Shown: positions 1 to 8,911, counted from the stretch's first letter. The stretch: DNA of 64,000 nt from an uncultured Eisenbergiella sp. (GCA_947627215.1 CANQVD010000019.1:1-64000); one strand, 5' to 3'. A program made the numbers and translations. Notes: generated from the sequence alone by a model not told the origin.

Positions 1-81
1 ACGGTCCCCCTGCGCGTTCCTGCCGCCCGGGACACGGCCCGGAGCGTCTGCTGCCCGGCGGGACGGTTCAGGTTTCCGGCC

Positions 82-339
82 TTATTTCGTGTTTCCCGAA
101 AACAGGCTCTTCACATGATCCACTTCCGTCTGCGTCGCTTTCGCGGCGGGCACGTAGTAGGATTTTTCCCGGGCGATCTGATACAGCTCCTCCTGGGACT
201 GCTCACACGCATTGCGGAACTGCTTCAGCGTGGCCTTGAGCTCCTTATTTTCCGTCTGCGGGATCATCTCGCCGAAGCGGACGAGCTCGCCGTTGATCCC
301 GGCCAGCGTATCCGCCACCATTGTCTTATCTTCAAACAT
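82..339 (-). CDS. Small spore-coat-like protein (CotF-like), 85 aa
   Basis: An 85-residue, highly charged, probably all-helical protein with no signal peptide or membrane segment. It resembles the short proteins annotated as spore coat protein in Lachnospiraceae, built around an N-terminal helix (DKTMVADTLAGINGELVRF), a charged middle and a SYYVPAAKAT stretch before the C-terminus. The start is supported by a GGAGG ribosome site about 6 nt upstream. It lies 27 nt downstream of a second small protein of the same general type, so the two probably form one transcript. A coat role is inferred from family resemblance and the sporulation gene context; no catalytic residue is visible. Confidence 0.6.
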   Translation of the reverse strand: MFEDKTMVADTLAGINGELVRFGEMIPQTENKELKATLKQFRNACEQSQEELYQIAREKSYYVPAAKATQTEVDHVKSLFSGNTK

Positions 340-366
340 CTGCGGCCTCCATTCTGCCTTCCCGGC

Positions 367-552
367 TCACTGTAAAAACTTCATCAGGGTCTGCTTGTTC
401 TCCATCGCGGATTTCGCCCCTTTTTCAAAGAACTGCCGGATGGTCTCATCCTTCGCGCAGTCCGCATACTCCTGCATTTTGCAGTGCGTGGTGTCGTAAC
501 CGCCGATCAGATGGCGCAGATTCTGCAGCTCCAGTTCGGATAAATTTGCCAT
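367..552 (-). CDS. Small coat-like helical protein, 61 aa
   Basis: A 61-residue protein starting MANLSELELQNLRHLIGG. The start follows a strong AGGAGG site, so the longer open frame to 690 is not needed. Its HCKMQEYADCAKDETIRQFF segment looks like a ferritin-like or CotF-type helical hairpin fragment, a pattern common in short Clostridia proteins annotated as coat components. It precedes the 85-aa coat-like gene by 27 nt, so the pair is probably co-transcribed. The function is inferred from resemblance and pairing. No membrane segment or signal peptide is present. Confidence 0.55.
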   Translation of the reverse strand: MANLSELELQNLRHLIGGYDTTHCKMQEYADCAKDETIRQFFEKGAKSAMENKQTLMKFLQ

Positions 553-712
553 GCTTTGCCTCCTTTTCTGGCCGTCCGCACGCTTTGGGGAAGCCCCAGC
601 CGTCCGGCGGCCGTTTCCGTTTCCGATTGGGTCACGCTTACAGTATGAGCCCGCCGCCCCGTTTTTATACGGAAAAGCTTCGGAAAACAACGCCGCATGG
701 GCCCGCCGCGGC

Positions 713-1957
713 TCATCCCGCGATCTCCCCGTAAGGAATCACCGTTTCCACATAACCGGCCGCATAGGGCGCGACCTCATAGGGCGGCAGGTAGAATGCG
801 ATGCCGGCCTCCGTGAAATAATAGCCTGCCTTCCCCATATCATATCCGGCCAGCTTTTCCGCCGCGTCCGCATAAAAACGTCCCTGTCCGTCCTCTCTCA
901 CCAGATCCCCGAACCGGGCCCGCAAGAGCGGTTCCCACTCGGCTCTCTCCCTCTGCGTGATCTCGGAAAGCCCCGCCTGCTGCCCGTCCGAAAGCCGGAA
1001 CACCCATGCCTCCCGGTAGGGAATCCCGGAATCGCCGCCCCCGTCCAGACAGGCATCCGTCAGCACGCTGACATAGCCATCCCACGCGGTCACATCGCGC
1101 ACCTCGTAATTTTCGCTCCAGGGACTGCGCCATCCGCTGTCCCGGCTCTCCCGGTATACCTCCAGGGCCGTCTGCCTCGTAGAATCTTCGCCGGTCTCGC
1201 ACTCCTCGAGCCTGCTCTGCGCCCACGCCTCAAAAAAGCCGTTGATATCCGGAATGCCCGCCTGGGATCCGTAAAATACCGGATAGGATATTTTCACCCG
1301 AAAAATGGCCGTCCGGTCCTCGGCCTCATACTGCCGTTCCAGCCGGCTGATCACATAGGTCAGATCTCCGGTCCCGCCGCCCGCCAGTTGATCCGTGCCC
1401 GTGCCGCCGGACTGCCCTGCGGTCCCGCCGCCGGACTGTTCCGCGCTCCGGCCGGCTGTCCCGCCCGGAACCGTTCCCGACGCCACGGCATTTCCCCGCA
1501 GCGCGCTTCCCGAAACCGTCAGTCCCGCCGGCGGGACCGCAGCCTGCTCCGTCCCGCTCCCGTCCGCGCCGCTCGCCCCCGCTTCCCCGGTACCGCCTGC
1601 TGCTGTTCCCGTACCGGTGCCGCCCGCTGTCATCCCTGTTCTGCTTCCATCCGCGGCCGTCCCCGCACCGTTTCCGGCCGGGTCTCCGGTTGCACCGCCG
1701 TTCCCGTACGGTTCTCCTGCCCCGCCGCCTCCGGACAACCCCACGCCGTTTTTCCCGCTCCCGGACAGCCCCGCACCGTTTTCCGGCGTTCCCCCATCCG
1801 CCGTGCCGGGCAGCCCGCCCAGCTCAGAGCTCCCGCCGTCCCGTGGGGTTCCTTCTCCGCCGGACTCCATATTCCTGCATACCAGGATCGCCGACAGAAG
1901 CGCGGCGGCGATGGCGAGCACCGCGATCGCGCAGATCCACTTTTTTTCCGCTCTCAT
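713..1957 (-). CDS. Membrane-anchored RsiV-like (DUF3298) protein with Gly-rich linker
   Basis: A 414-aa protein with a short cytoplasmic start, one membrane segment at about residues 8-26, then about 170 residues very rich in Gly, Ala, Ser and Thr. A folded C-terminal domain runs from about residue 205 to the end. That domain carries RsiV/DUF3298 hallmarks: an ISYPVFYG strand, the FYLPPYEVAPYAAG turn and a final VIPYGEI. RsiV is a lysozyme-binding anti-sigma factor in Bacillus, but here there is no anti-sigma N-terminal domain and no ECF sigma gene nearby. An extracellular sensing or binding role is therefore the safer guess. The start follows GGGAGG. The repetitive linker explains long spurious frames on the opposite strand. 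Confidence 0.7.
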   Translation of the reverse strand: MRAEKKWICAIAVLAIAAALLSAILVCRNMESGGEGTPRDGGSSELGGLPGTADGGTPENGAGLSGSGKNGVGLSGGGGAGEPYGNGGATGDPAGNGAGTAADGSRTGMTAGGTGTGTAAGGTGEAGASGADGSGTEQAAVPPAGLTVSGSALRGNAVASGTVPGGTAGRSAEQSGGGTAGQSGGTGTDQLAGGGTGDLTYVISRLERQYEAEDRTAIFRVKISYPVFYGSQAGIPDINGFFEAWAQSRLEECETGEDSTRQTALEVYRESRDSGWRSPWSENYEVRDVTAWDGYVSVLTDACLDGGGDSGIPYREAWVFRLSDGQQAGLSEITQRERAEWEPLLRARFGDLVREDGQGRFYADAAEKLAGYDMGKAGYYFTEAGIAFYLPPYEVAPYAAGYVETVIPYGEIAG

Positions 1958-2050
1958 GATCTACCTCCCGAACGGCCCGGTCCGCGCTTTTTGCCGCAGA
2001 TAAGATCGGAGCGGCCGGGCCCGTCAGCCCGATTATTCCCATTTCCGCGC

Positions 2051-2087
2051 AAAAATATACACCGGAATCCCCTGCGGGATCCCGGTG
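2051..2087 (-). terminator. Rho-independent terminator after glgA
   Basis: On the minus strand a stem of about 12 bp (CACCGGGATCCC pairing with GGGATTCCGGTG, one mismatch, GCAG loop) is followed by TATATTTTTG. It lies about 110 nt beyond the glgA stop. Confidence 0.75.
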
Positions 2088-2195
2088 CAGCAAAAGCCTT
2101 CTTTTCTGTTATATTTTCCGGTTCCGGACGCGTCCGAAGCGCTGCTGCCCTTCCCGGCGGATGCGCGCATTCCGGCGCATCCGGGAATGTCCGTC

Positions 2196-3644
2196 CTATC
2201 TTCCGATCAGCCAGTCGTACATCTCCTGATACTTCCGGGCGGAAACATGCCAGGAAAAATCCGCCGCCATGGCGCGGTCCACGATCTTGTTCCATTCGCG
2301 CTTGCGGTCATAATAGATCTTCTCCGCATAGCGGATGGTGGAGAGCATCTCATGCGCGTTGTAATTGCAGAAGGAAAATCCGGTCCCGGTGCCCTCATAT
2401 TCATTGTAGGGCTCCACCGTATCCTTCAGGCCGCCCGTCTCCCGGACGATGGGCACCGTGCCGTAGCGCAGGCTCATCAACTGGCTCAGGCCGCAGGGCT
2501 CGAACAGGGACGGCATCAGGAACGCGTCGCAGGACGCGTAGATCTTGTGGGACAGCTCCTCCGAATAATAGATCTGCGCGGAAACCTTCCCGCCATACTT
2601 CCAGGCGAAATGGCGGAACATGTTCTCATAGCGCTCTTCCCCGGTACCCAGCACCACAATCTGAACGTTGTCCTGACAGAGCTCATCCATCACATAGGCG
2701 ATCAGGTCGAAGCCTTTCTGGTCGGTCAGGCGGGAAACGATGCCGATCATCATGGTCTTATCGTTTCTCTCCAGGCCCAGTTCTTCCTGCAGGGCACGCT
2801 TATTTTTGATCTTCTCCTTGCGGAAATTCACCGCATCGTAAGGGTTGACAATATAAGTATCCTTCTCCGGGCTGAACTCATCGTAATCGATGCCGTTGAC
2901 AATGCCGCGCAGGTCATGCTCCCTGGCGCGCATCAGGCCGTCCAGGCCCTCTCCGTAAAACTCGGTCCGGATCTCCCGGGCATATGTTTCGCTCACCGTG
3001 GTGATGGCATCCGCATAGACGAGACCGCCCTTGAGCAGGTTCGCGTCCCGGTATGCCTCCAGCTTATCCGAGGTGAAAAAATAATCCGGCAGCCCCGTGA
3101 TCTCCTGCACATCACGGATATTCCACCTGCCCTGGAACTTCAGGTTGTGAATTGTCATGACAGTCTTGATCCCGCGGTAAAACTCTCCGCCCGCAAACCG
3201 CTCATGCAGATAAACGGGGATCAGACCGGTCTGCCAGTCGTGACAGTGAATGATGTCCGGCCGAAATCCGATCACGGGCAGAATGGACAGCGCAGCCTTG
3301 GAGAAAAACGCGAATTTCTCAATCTCAAAAAGCGCATTGTCGCAGTAGGGCTTAAACCCGTTGAAATAGTACTCATTATCCACAAAATAGTATTTGATGC
3401 CCTCGTACTCGGCCTCCAGGATGCCCACATACTCGTTCTTCCAGTGAAACTCCATATAGAAATGGTCCCTGTAGTGAAGCATATCCTTCCGGTTCTGGTG
3501 CATACAGTTATACTTCGGCAAAATGACCCGGACATCATAATATTCTTTATCAATGCATTTGGGCAGCGATCCAACCACGTCCGCAAGACCGCCTGTTTTT
3601 ATAAACGGCACCCCTTCCGATGCCACAAACAGAATGTTCCTCAT
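2196..3644 (-). CDS. glgA: Glycogen synthase (GT5, ADP-glucose type)
   Basis: This enzyme transfers glucose from ADP-glucose to the non-reducing end of a growing alpha-1,4-glucan in the cytoplasm. The translated start MRNILFVASEGVPFIKTGG carries the KTGGLADV nucleotide-sugar motif typical of bacterial GlgA. The C-terminal GT-B domain shows GIVSRLTDQKGFD and the acceptor/donor region LFEPCGLSQ, with RETGGLKDTVEPY near the end. Length (482 aa) is normal. The start at 3644 was chosen over an earlier in-frame codon because GGGAGG lies 9 nt upstream. No other glg gene is adjacent, so it appears to be a single-gene unit closed by a terminator. Confidence 0.95.
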   Translation of the reverse strand: MRNILFVASEGVPFIKTGGLADVVGSLPKCIDKEYYDVRVILPKYNCMHQNRKDMLHYRDHFYMEFHWKNEYVGILEAEYEGIKYYFVDNEYYFNGFKPYCDNALFEIEKFAFFSKAALSILPVIGFRPDIIHCHDWQTGLIPVYLHERFAGGEFYRGIKTVMTIHNLKFQGRWNIRDVQEITGLPDYFFTSDKLEAYRDANLLKGGLVYADAITTVSETYAREIRTEFYGEGLDGLMRAREHDLRGIVNGIDYDEFSPEKDTYIVNPYDAVNFRKEKIKNKRALQEELGLERNDKTMMIGIVSRLTDQKGFDLIAYVMDELCQDNVQIVVLGTGEERYENMFRHFAWKYGGKVSAQIYYSEELSHKIYASCDAFLMPSLFEPCGLSQLMSLRYGTVPIVRETGGLKDTVEPYNEYEGTGTGFSFCNYNAHEMLSTIRYAEKIYYDRKREWNKIVDRAMAADFSWHVSARKYQEMYDWLIGR

Positions 3645-3787
3645 GCCGCCAATCCTCCCATTCAGACAACCGCAACACAGCGTATCGATCACAGCCGTTT
3701 CCCTGCTGTTTTTTCATTATACACTATTTTCCCGCTGAATGAAAGAACTTTTTGCGGCGGCCGCTCATCCCCGATCGCCGCGGCCGT

Positions 3788-4321
3788 TCATCCCTTATAG
3801 CGCAGCCGGATCTTATCCGCGATCAGCGCGATAAACTCCGAGTTGGTCGGCTTCCCTTTTCCGGTATTGATCGTATATCCGAACAGTTCGTCCAGCGTCT
3901 CCATCCTGCCCCGGTTCCAGGCCACCTCGATGGCATGCCGGATGGCGCGTTCCACCCGGCTGGGCGTGGTCTGGTATTTCGCGGCGATGGTAGGATACAG
4001 GGACTTGGTGATCGCGCCGAGCATATCCATATCGTTGACAGACATCTGAATCGCCTCCCGGAGATACTGATAACCCTTGATATGGGCGGGTACGCCGATC
4101 TCGTGGATCATATCGGTGACATCCTTCTCCAGATTGTGCGCCGCATAGGAACGCAGCGTTTCTCCCTGTCCCTTTGCCGCCGCAGCCTCCCCCGCGTCCT
4201 GAGAGCCGGATGCCGGCACCGTGATCATGATCTGGAATTCCCGGTTATTTTTCATCAGGTCCGTCAGGATCTGTACCACTCTCTCCCGCTCGCTTCCTAC
4301 TGTCATGCTTAGCTGTTCCAT
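3788..4321 (-). CDS. Receiver-less Spo0A-type DNA-binding protein
   Basis: A 177-aa protein whose C-terminal 115 residues match the Spo0A effector domain almost motif for motif: [20 protein letters not shown], the recognition region [18 protein letters not shown] and the closing [17 protein letters not shown] full Spo0A has about 120 residues of phospho-receiver ahead of this. Here there are only about 60 residues, with an Ala/Gly-rich linker, no acidic pocket and no phosphorylatable Asp. The start follows GGAGGAGG. Known Spo0A is the sporulation master regulator and is activated by phosphorylation. This version could bind 0A boxes without that control or compete with Spo0A; that is inference. 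The bases upstream encode no receiver domain. Confidence 0.85.
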   Translation of the reverse strand: MEQLSMTVGSERERVVQILTDLMKNNREFQIMITVPASGSQDAGEAAAAKGQGETLRSYAAHNLEKDVTDMIHEIGVPAHIKGYQYLREAIQMSVNDMDMLGAITKSLYPTIAAKYQTTPSRVERAIRHAIEVAWNRGRMETLDELFGYTINTGKGKPTNSEFIALIADKIRLRYKG

Positions 4322-4361
4322 GCTCCTCCTCCATTCCACACTTACCTCTGTCAACAGGCAC

Positions 4362-4391
4362 ATTATAGACTGGAAGCGGCGGTTTGTGCAA
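4362..4391 (-). promoter_or_regulatory. Candidate sigma-A promoter for the Spo0A-like gene
   Basis: A perfect TATAAT (minus strand, 4367 down to 4362) lies 18 nt from a weak -35 element TTGCAC (4391 to 4386), about 40 nt before the start codon. Confidence 0.5.
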
Positions 4392-4505
4392 GAAAATGGT
4401 GTCGGGAAAAAGTGTCCGTATATTTTCTTTTTCGACATGTTTCAACAGAATTTCAGCGGATGTTTTTCGGAAAACCGCGAATAAGGTCGAAAAAAAGATG
4501 CCGGT

Positions 4506-5372
4506 TCATCCCCGCGTCCTCCCATGCTTCTTCCGGTACTCATTGGGTGTGCATCCCGTGTTCTCCTTGAACATCCTGCAGAAATAGGAATAGTTTTCAT
4601 AACCGACCCGATGGGAGATCGCGTTGACGGGCAGATCCGTGCTCTCCAGAAGCCCCTTCGCCAGATCCAGCCGCTTTCCCACCAGATACGAGCTGATGGA
4701 TGTCCCCGTCCCTTTTTTGAACAGACGGGAAATATAATCCGGATTCAGATAGACCAGCTCCGTCAGATCGCTTCTGGACACCTCCGACTGATAGTGCGCA
4801 TCCAGATAGTCCCGGATGATCCCCACCACAGCGTGGGGCTTTTCCGCCGCTTCCGGCGGAGCGGCGCCGCGTTCCCGCTCCTTTGCCCCGGCAGATTCCG
4901 GCTCTGACAGCTCTGTGGGACCGCGCGTCGGCTCCGACAGCTCCTCAGGGCCTTCCCACACCCGCTCCCGGCCTGTACCGCCGCACTGCCGCCCTTCCCG
5001 GTCCGCGGCAGCCTGCACCGCCTCTGAAATGCCGGCCTCCAGCTTGCCGTAATCCAGCGGCTTCATAAAATAGTTCAGGCTTTTCAGCGCGATGGCCCTC
5101 TGCGCGTACTCGCACTGCTCATAGCAGGTCAGAAAAATCGTCTGGACATCGAAGCCCTCCTGCCTGATCCAGTCCAGAAGGTCCAGGCCGCCGCCTCTGG
5201 AGAGTTCGATATCGCACACCATGACCTGTATGGACTCCTTCTGCAGGATTTCCTTCGCCTGCCGGATGTCAGTGGCCGAAAACACCTCCCCGATTCCCAG
5301 CAGCTCCCAGTCCAGCCTCTCCCGCAGAACCCGTATCACGCTCTCGTCGCTGTCCACCAACAAAATATTCAT
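4506..5372 (-). CDS. Orphan response regulator, receiver plus AraC-type HTH
   Basis: A 288-aa two-domain regulator. The N-terminal receiver (about 1-120) has the acidic pocket DSDES, the phosphoacceptor Asp in VMVCDIEL, a Thr in IFLTCYE and the conserved Lys in YFMKPLDYG. A Glu/Pro/Ser-rich linker (about 125-180) leads to a C-terminal AraC/XylS double helix-turn-helix (about 185-285) with YLNPDYISRLFKKGTG and VGYENYSYFCRMFKENTG. This is the YesN type, usually paired with a YesM-like histidine kinase and carbohydrate uptake genes. No kinase gene is adjacent. The neighbour upstream is a GH51 arabinofuranosidase, so control of hemicellulose use is possible but unproven. AGGAG precedes the start. 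Confidence 0.88.
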   Translation of the reverse strand: MNILLVDSDESVIRVLRERLDWELLGIGEVFSATDIRQAKEILQKESIQVMVCDIELSRGGGLDLLDWIRQEGFDVQTIFLTCYEQCEYAQRAIALKSLNYFMKPLDYGKLEAGISEAVQAAADREGRQCGGTGRERVWEGPEELSEPTRGPTELSEPESAGAKERERGAAPPEAAEKPHAVVGIIRDYLDAHYQSEVSRSDLTELVYLNPDYISRLFKKGTGTSISSYLVGKRLDLAKGLLESTDLPVNAISHRVGYENYSYFCRMFKENTGCTPNEYRKKHGRTRG

Positions 5373-5536
5373 ATCTTTTCTCCTTATGCGAATCCGAAAA
5401 TCAGTTGCGTATCCTCATCATATCATGCAGAGATGTTTTTTCGAATAAAGCCATCTGACAGAAACCCCCGAAAACTATCACTATTCTGACCTGTTGCGTT
5501 TGAAAATATACCGGTTTCCAGACAGTCCCAATAACG

Positions 5537-5580
5537 GCAGAAATACCCATGACACGAAAAAAGGCCATGGGTATTTCTGC
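5537..5580. repeat. Perfect 15-bp inverted repeat
   Basis: GCAGAAATACCCATG at 5537-5551 is exactly complementary to 5566-5580, with a 14-nt loop containing an A/T run. It sits in the 300-base gap between the GH51 gene and the AraC-type regulator, about 90 nt past the GH51 stop. No T run follows the stem on the minus strand, so it is not a standard terminator. No gene is seen in this gap. Confidence 0.8.
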
Positions 5581-5671
5581 GCTTCGCTCTGTATGCATTT
5601 CAGGATATGCCACCGTTTCCGGCCGAAGATCCACTCCGTTTTCCGCTCCGCAAACGGCACGGACCGTCTCC

Positions 5672-7651
5672 TCATTGCCGCTTTGGAGGCAGCACGGCCA
5701 GCCTGGCCACCGTGAAGCTTATGGGCTCCAGCCGGAGGTGTCCGGCAAACGGCGTCTCCCGCGTCTGTGTGCGGACATTTTGGGGGGCTTCGATCGTATT
5801 GTGATCGTTTTCCTGCCCGGCCAGCACGGACAGGCTGACCGTCTCCGGCGTCCGGAAGCTCTCCGGCAGGCGCAGCGTCAGCTCCTTCGCGCATGTGCCG
5901 CGGTTGACCGCCTTGAGGATCAGCTCGCCGCTGTCCTCCCGCAGGCTGCAGTTCACATAGATCCCTTCCTTTTCCAGCTCCTTCTCCTGTCCGTCCATGG
6001 GAACCGTGCAGGTGCCCAGATGCTCGCCGTAAAGCTTCTGCACATAATAGCTGGGCGTCCCGTACGCGGCGCGCTCGTCGAACCAGATCAGATCCGGCGT
6101 CCACTGGACATAACCGACGCGCGCGAACAGGGGCGCGTAGGAGGCCAGCACCACCACATCCGCATTGCGCTCCACGCCGGTGAGAAAGGCCGCCTCCGCC
6201 AGCGCGCCGCCCAGCGTATTGGCCTCCTCGACCGCCTCAAAGGCCGGATGGGCCGCGTATTCCCCGGAAAACACCTTCACATTTCGGGGATAGCGGTCAT
6301 AAAAGTCCGTGTGCGCGTAAAACCATTCCGGCTTCACGTAATAATGCTCATCCACCGCATAACAGAAATTTCCGTTTTTCTCCGCTTCCCCATGATAAAA
6401 GGCCCAGGCGTCCCGATAATGGTCCGAAACAATATCAGGCCCCGCGGAGCCGATCAGACGGATCTGCGGATATCTCTCATGGATCGCCTTTTCAAAGGCC
6501 CTGTACCGTTCAAAAAATTTCGACTCCGGCGTCTGCCACTGCTCATTGCCGATGCCGAGCATTGTCAGACCGAAGGGTTTCGGATGTCCCATCCCGGCCC
6601 GCAGGCCGCCCCAGTATGTATCCGTGCCGCCGTTGGCGAACTCCACCAGATCCAGCGCGTCCTGAATGAATTTCTCAAATGCCGGGTCCCCGATCTCCAC
6701 CTTTTCCAGCGACTGATACTGGCAGGCCAGCCCCACATTCAGCACCGGGAGCGGCTTCGCGCCGATCAGGTCGCACAGCAGGAAATACTCATAAAAGCCC
6801 AGCCCCAGCGTCTGATTATAATGGGCATATCCGGTATGCCAGCCGTTTTCCTCCGCCGTCTGATGCACCGCCCAGCGATTGAAATTGCTGCGCCGCTCCT
6901 CCAGCGGTCCCACGCTTTCCTTCCACCGGTAACGGTTTTCCAGCGTGTTCCCTTCGACGATGCATCCGCCCGGGAACCGCAGAAATCCCGGATGCAGCCC
7001 CTTAAGCAGCTCGAACAGGTCCCTGCGGAACACGCCTGCCACCGCATCGTCCGGCATCATGGAAAAGAAATCGAACTCTGCCGTCCCCGGCCGCTCCAGC
7101 GCCACCGCGAACCGCGCGCCCTCCGTATCCGCCGCCGCGGTCAGCGTCAGCTCGTAGCGCTCCCAGCGGTTTCCCTTCTCCGGGTCTGGAACGCGTATCG
7201 GAACCGCCCCGCACAGCAGCGTCTCCGTTCCCTTCCGGACCGATACCAGAAAATTTCCTCTGGCGGAAACCGCCCTGGCGTAAAAGGAGACCCGGTAGGC
7301 CTTGCCAGCCTCCAGATACAGCCCCCGGTAGGCCTGATTGGAAAAGCCCTGTCCGGCCCGATCCGCGGTAAAGCGCAGATAATGCGGATTGCGGCGGCTG
7401 ACCGGACTGCCCGTGACAAACAGAAGCCTTCCCCTGCCGCAGTCCTCCGTCGCCTCCCAGCCGTAGCCGCAGTCCGGCAGCACATAATAATCTCCCCTGG
7501 TCCCGTAGCAGTCCGCAAATTCAAACGCCCGGTTCTCCAGAAGCTCCGCATACAGCCCGCCGTCCGCGGCATAATTGATATCCTCAAAAAACAGCCCGAT
7601 CATGTCCTGTCTGACGGGCACGCCCTTCCTGTCCGAAATATTCAGTATCAT
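5672..7651 (-). CDS. Alpha-L-arabinofuranosidase, GH51
   Basis: A 659-aa glycoside hydrolase of the GH51 type, which removes terminal alpha-L-arabinofuranosyl groups from arabinan and arabinoxylan by a retaining mechanism. The acid/base Glu lies in MLGIGNEQWQ, directly before the family-typical PESKFFERY. The nucleophile Glu lies in KVFSGEYAAH. The N-terminal part (about 50-210) is a carbohydrate-binding beta-sandwich, and a C-terminal beta domain follows the barrel. There is no signal peptide, so it acts in the cytoplasm on imported oligosaccharides. The start was moved inward to the ATG behind GGAGGGAGACAGG. The nearby AraC-type response regulator may control it, though no operator was identified. 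Confidence 0.93.
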   Translation of the reverse strand: MILNISDRKGVPVRQDMIGLFFEDINYAADGGLYAELLENRAFEFADCYGTRGDYYVLPDCGYGWEATEDCGRGRLLFVTGSPVSRRNPHYLRFTADRAGQGFSNQAYRGLYLEAGKAYRVSFYARAVSARGNFLVSVRKGTETLLCGAVPIRVPDPEKGNRWERYELTLTAAADTEGARFAVALERPGTAEFDFFSMMPDDAVAGVFRRDLFELLKGLHPGFLRFPGGCIVEGNTLENRYRWKESVGPLEERRSNFNRWAVHQTAEENGWHTGYAHYNQTLGLGFYEYFLLCDLIGAKPLPVLNVGLACQYQSLEKVEIGDPAFEKFIQDALDLVEFANGGTDTYWGGLRAGMGHPKPFGLTMLGIGNEQWQTPESKFFERYRAFEKAIHERYPQIRLIGSAGPDIVSDHYRDAWAFYHGEAEKNGNFCYAVDEHYYVKPEWFYAHTDFYDRYPRNVKVFSGEYAAHPAFEAVEEANTLGGALAEAAFLTGVERNADVVVLASYAPLFARVGYVQWTPDLIWFDERAAYGTPSYYVQKLYGEHLGTCTVPMDGQEKELEKEGIYVNCSLREDSGELILKAVNRGTCAKELTLRLPESFRTPETVSLSVLAGQENDHNTIEAPQNVRTQTRETPFAGHLRLEPISFTVARLAVLPPKRQ

Positions 7652-7926
7652 CCTGTCTCCCTCCGGACGGCCCCGCCCGCGGATGTCCGCGCTTCTTTCC
7701 GGCCGTTGCCTCTCCTTCCGGCCGCACACCGGTCTTTACGCTTCCTCTTATGCTGTCCGTCCTCTTTGATTGAAAAAGCAGTCTCATACTATCACCTTTC
7801 CGGCCTTTTCGCAAGCGTTTTCTCTTCGGTACGCGCATCCTTCCCTCCGGAGCGCCTGTCCTTTTGCAGGCCCGGCAGGGACCGCCAAAGCCGCGCTCCC
7901 ACTTTGCCGGGAGGAACCGAAAGACT

Positions 7927-8373
7927 TCACAGCATGGTAAGGCACCAGTAGATCAGTCCCAGAAGCCAACTGACAAAAATGCCGTACAGGATCACCGGCC
8001 CCGCGATGGTGAAGATCTTACAGCCGATGCCGAAAACCTGTCCCTCCTTTTTATATTCGATGGCCGGCGCCGCCACCGAATTGGCAAAGCCCGTAATGGG
8101 GACCAGCGCGCCCGCCCCGCCCCATTTGACGAGGGAGGGATACAGATTGAGCCCGGTCAGCACCACGGCGAGAAAGACCAGCGTCAGCGAACAGACGCTT
8201 CCCGCCGTCTCCCGGTCCATCCCCAGGGATGCCGCCCCGTTCAGAATTCCCTGCCCCAGCGCGCAGATCGCGCCGCCCGTCAGAAACGCCCGCGCCATCT
8301 GCGCCGGCAGGCTGTGGGTGGGCGTCACCTGTTTGACATATTCCCGATATTCCTTCTGTTTCGCTTCATTCAT
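7927..8373 (-). CDS. spoVAC: Stage V sporulation protein AC
   Basis: A 148-aa membrane protein, part of the SpoVA channel that moves Ca-dipicolinate into the forespore and out at germination. Family features are the charged start MNEAKQKEYREYVKQVTP followed by several hydrophobic helices and the internal ALVPITGFANSV motif characteristic of SpoVAC. The start at 8373 follows GGAGAG. It is third in a spoVAA-AB-AC run. SpoVAD and SpoVAE, which usually follow, are not found downstream; the next gene is a GH51 enzyme. Confidence 0.92.
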   Translation of the reverse strand: MNEAKQKEYREYVKQVTPTHSLPAQMARAFLTGGAICALGQGILNGAASLGMDRETAGSVCSLTLVFLAVVLTGLNLYPSLVKWGGAGALVPITGFANSVAAPAIEYKKEGQVFGIGCKIFTIAGPVILYGIFVSWLLGLIYWCLTML

Positions 8374-8402
8374 ATCCGCTCTCTCCTTTTTGTCGCCGGT
8401 TT

Positions 8403-8894
8403 TCACATTCCCGTTTCATAAAACCGGAAAAGAAAATAGATCAGGCTCCCGGCCAGCTTTCCCAGGGCCACCGCCAGCACCATAAACCCCAGGCCGTGCC
8501 GGAAGCCGATGCGTCTGGTCAGAATCGGAATGGAATCCAGCATTTCCGCGATCGCCACCGCCAGACAGCCCACGAAGATTCCCGCGAAAAAACCGGTCAG
8601 CAAAAGCAGCGAAAAGGAAACCCCTCTCCAGATCAGCACCGTCTGCGCGCCAAAAAGCAGGCTTTCCCGGATCGCGCGGCCCAGCCGGTCCGATCCCCGA
8701 TAGACGCTGAACACATCCCCCGCCAGCGTGCCGAGCACCACCATTTCCTCGTACAGGAAAATCTTCTTTCCGGTATGGGTTTTCCCCGCGAAACGGGGCA
8801 CGAGCCCCACCGACAAAAGCACGGTGAACACCCCGGCAGAGACCAGAATGCCCGCGCTGCCTCCCAGCACCGCAAGAAACAGTTGTTTTCCCAT
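8403..8894 (-). CDS. spoVAB: Stage V sporulation protein AB
   Basis: A 163-aa integral membrane protein with about five hydrophobic segments. Recognisable SpoVAB features are GGSAGILVSAGVFTVLLSV near the start, PRFAGKTHTGKKIFLYE and GCLAVAIAEMLDSIPI. It is thought to contribute to the forespore SpoVA machinery together with SpoVAA. The start at 8894 has GGGAGG a few bases upstream, and its start region lies just past the spoVAA stop, so translational coupling is likely. It is followed by spoVAC after 29 nt. Confidence 0.9.
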   Translation of the reverse strand: MGKQLFLAVLGGSAGILVSAGVFTVLLSVGLVPRFAGKTHTGKKIFLYEEMVVLGTLAGDVFSVYRGSDRLGRAIRESLLFGAQTVLIWRGVSFSLLLLTGFFAGIFVGCLAVAIAEMLDSIPILTRRIGFRHGLGFMVLAVALGKLAGSLIYFLFRFYETGM

Positions 8895-8911
8895 CCGTCC
8901 TCCCACGTCTC

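Noticed and set aside
551-2809. Long plus-strand open frame
   Set aside because: It is antisense to the coat-like, RsiV-like and glgA genes, has Arg/Pro-rich low-complexity translation typical of GC-rich shadows, and no domain or ribosome site.
5401-5634. Small minus-strand open frame between the GH51 and AraC-type genes
   Set aside because: No ribosome site or recognisable sequence; it runs through the perfect inverted repeat.
5549-7951. Plus-strand open frame of 800 codons
   Set aside because: It is antisense to the GH51 gene and spoVA region; long shadows are expected in GC-rich sequence.
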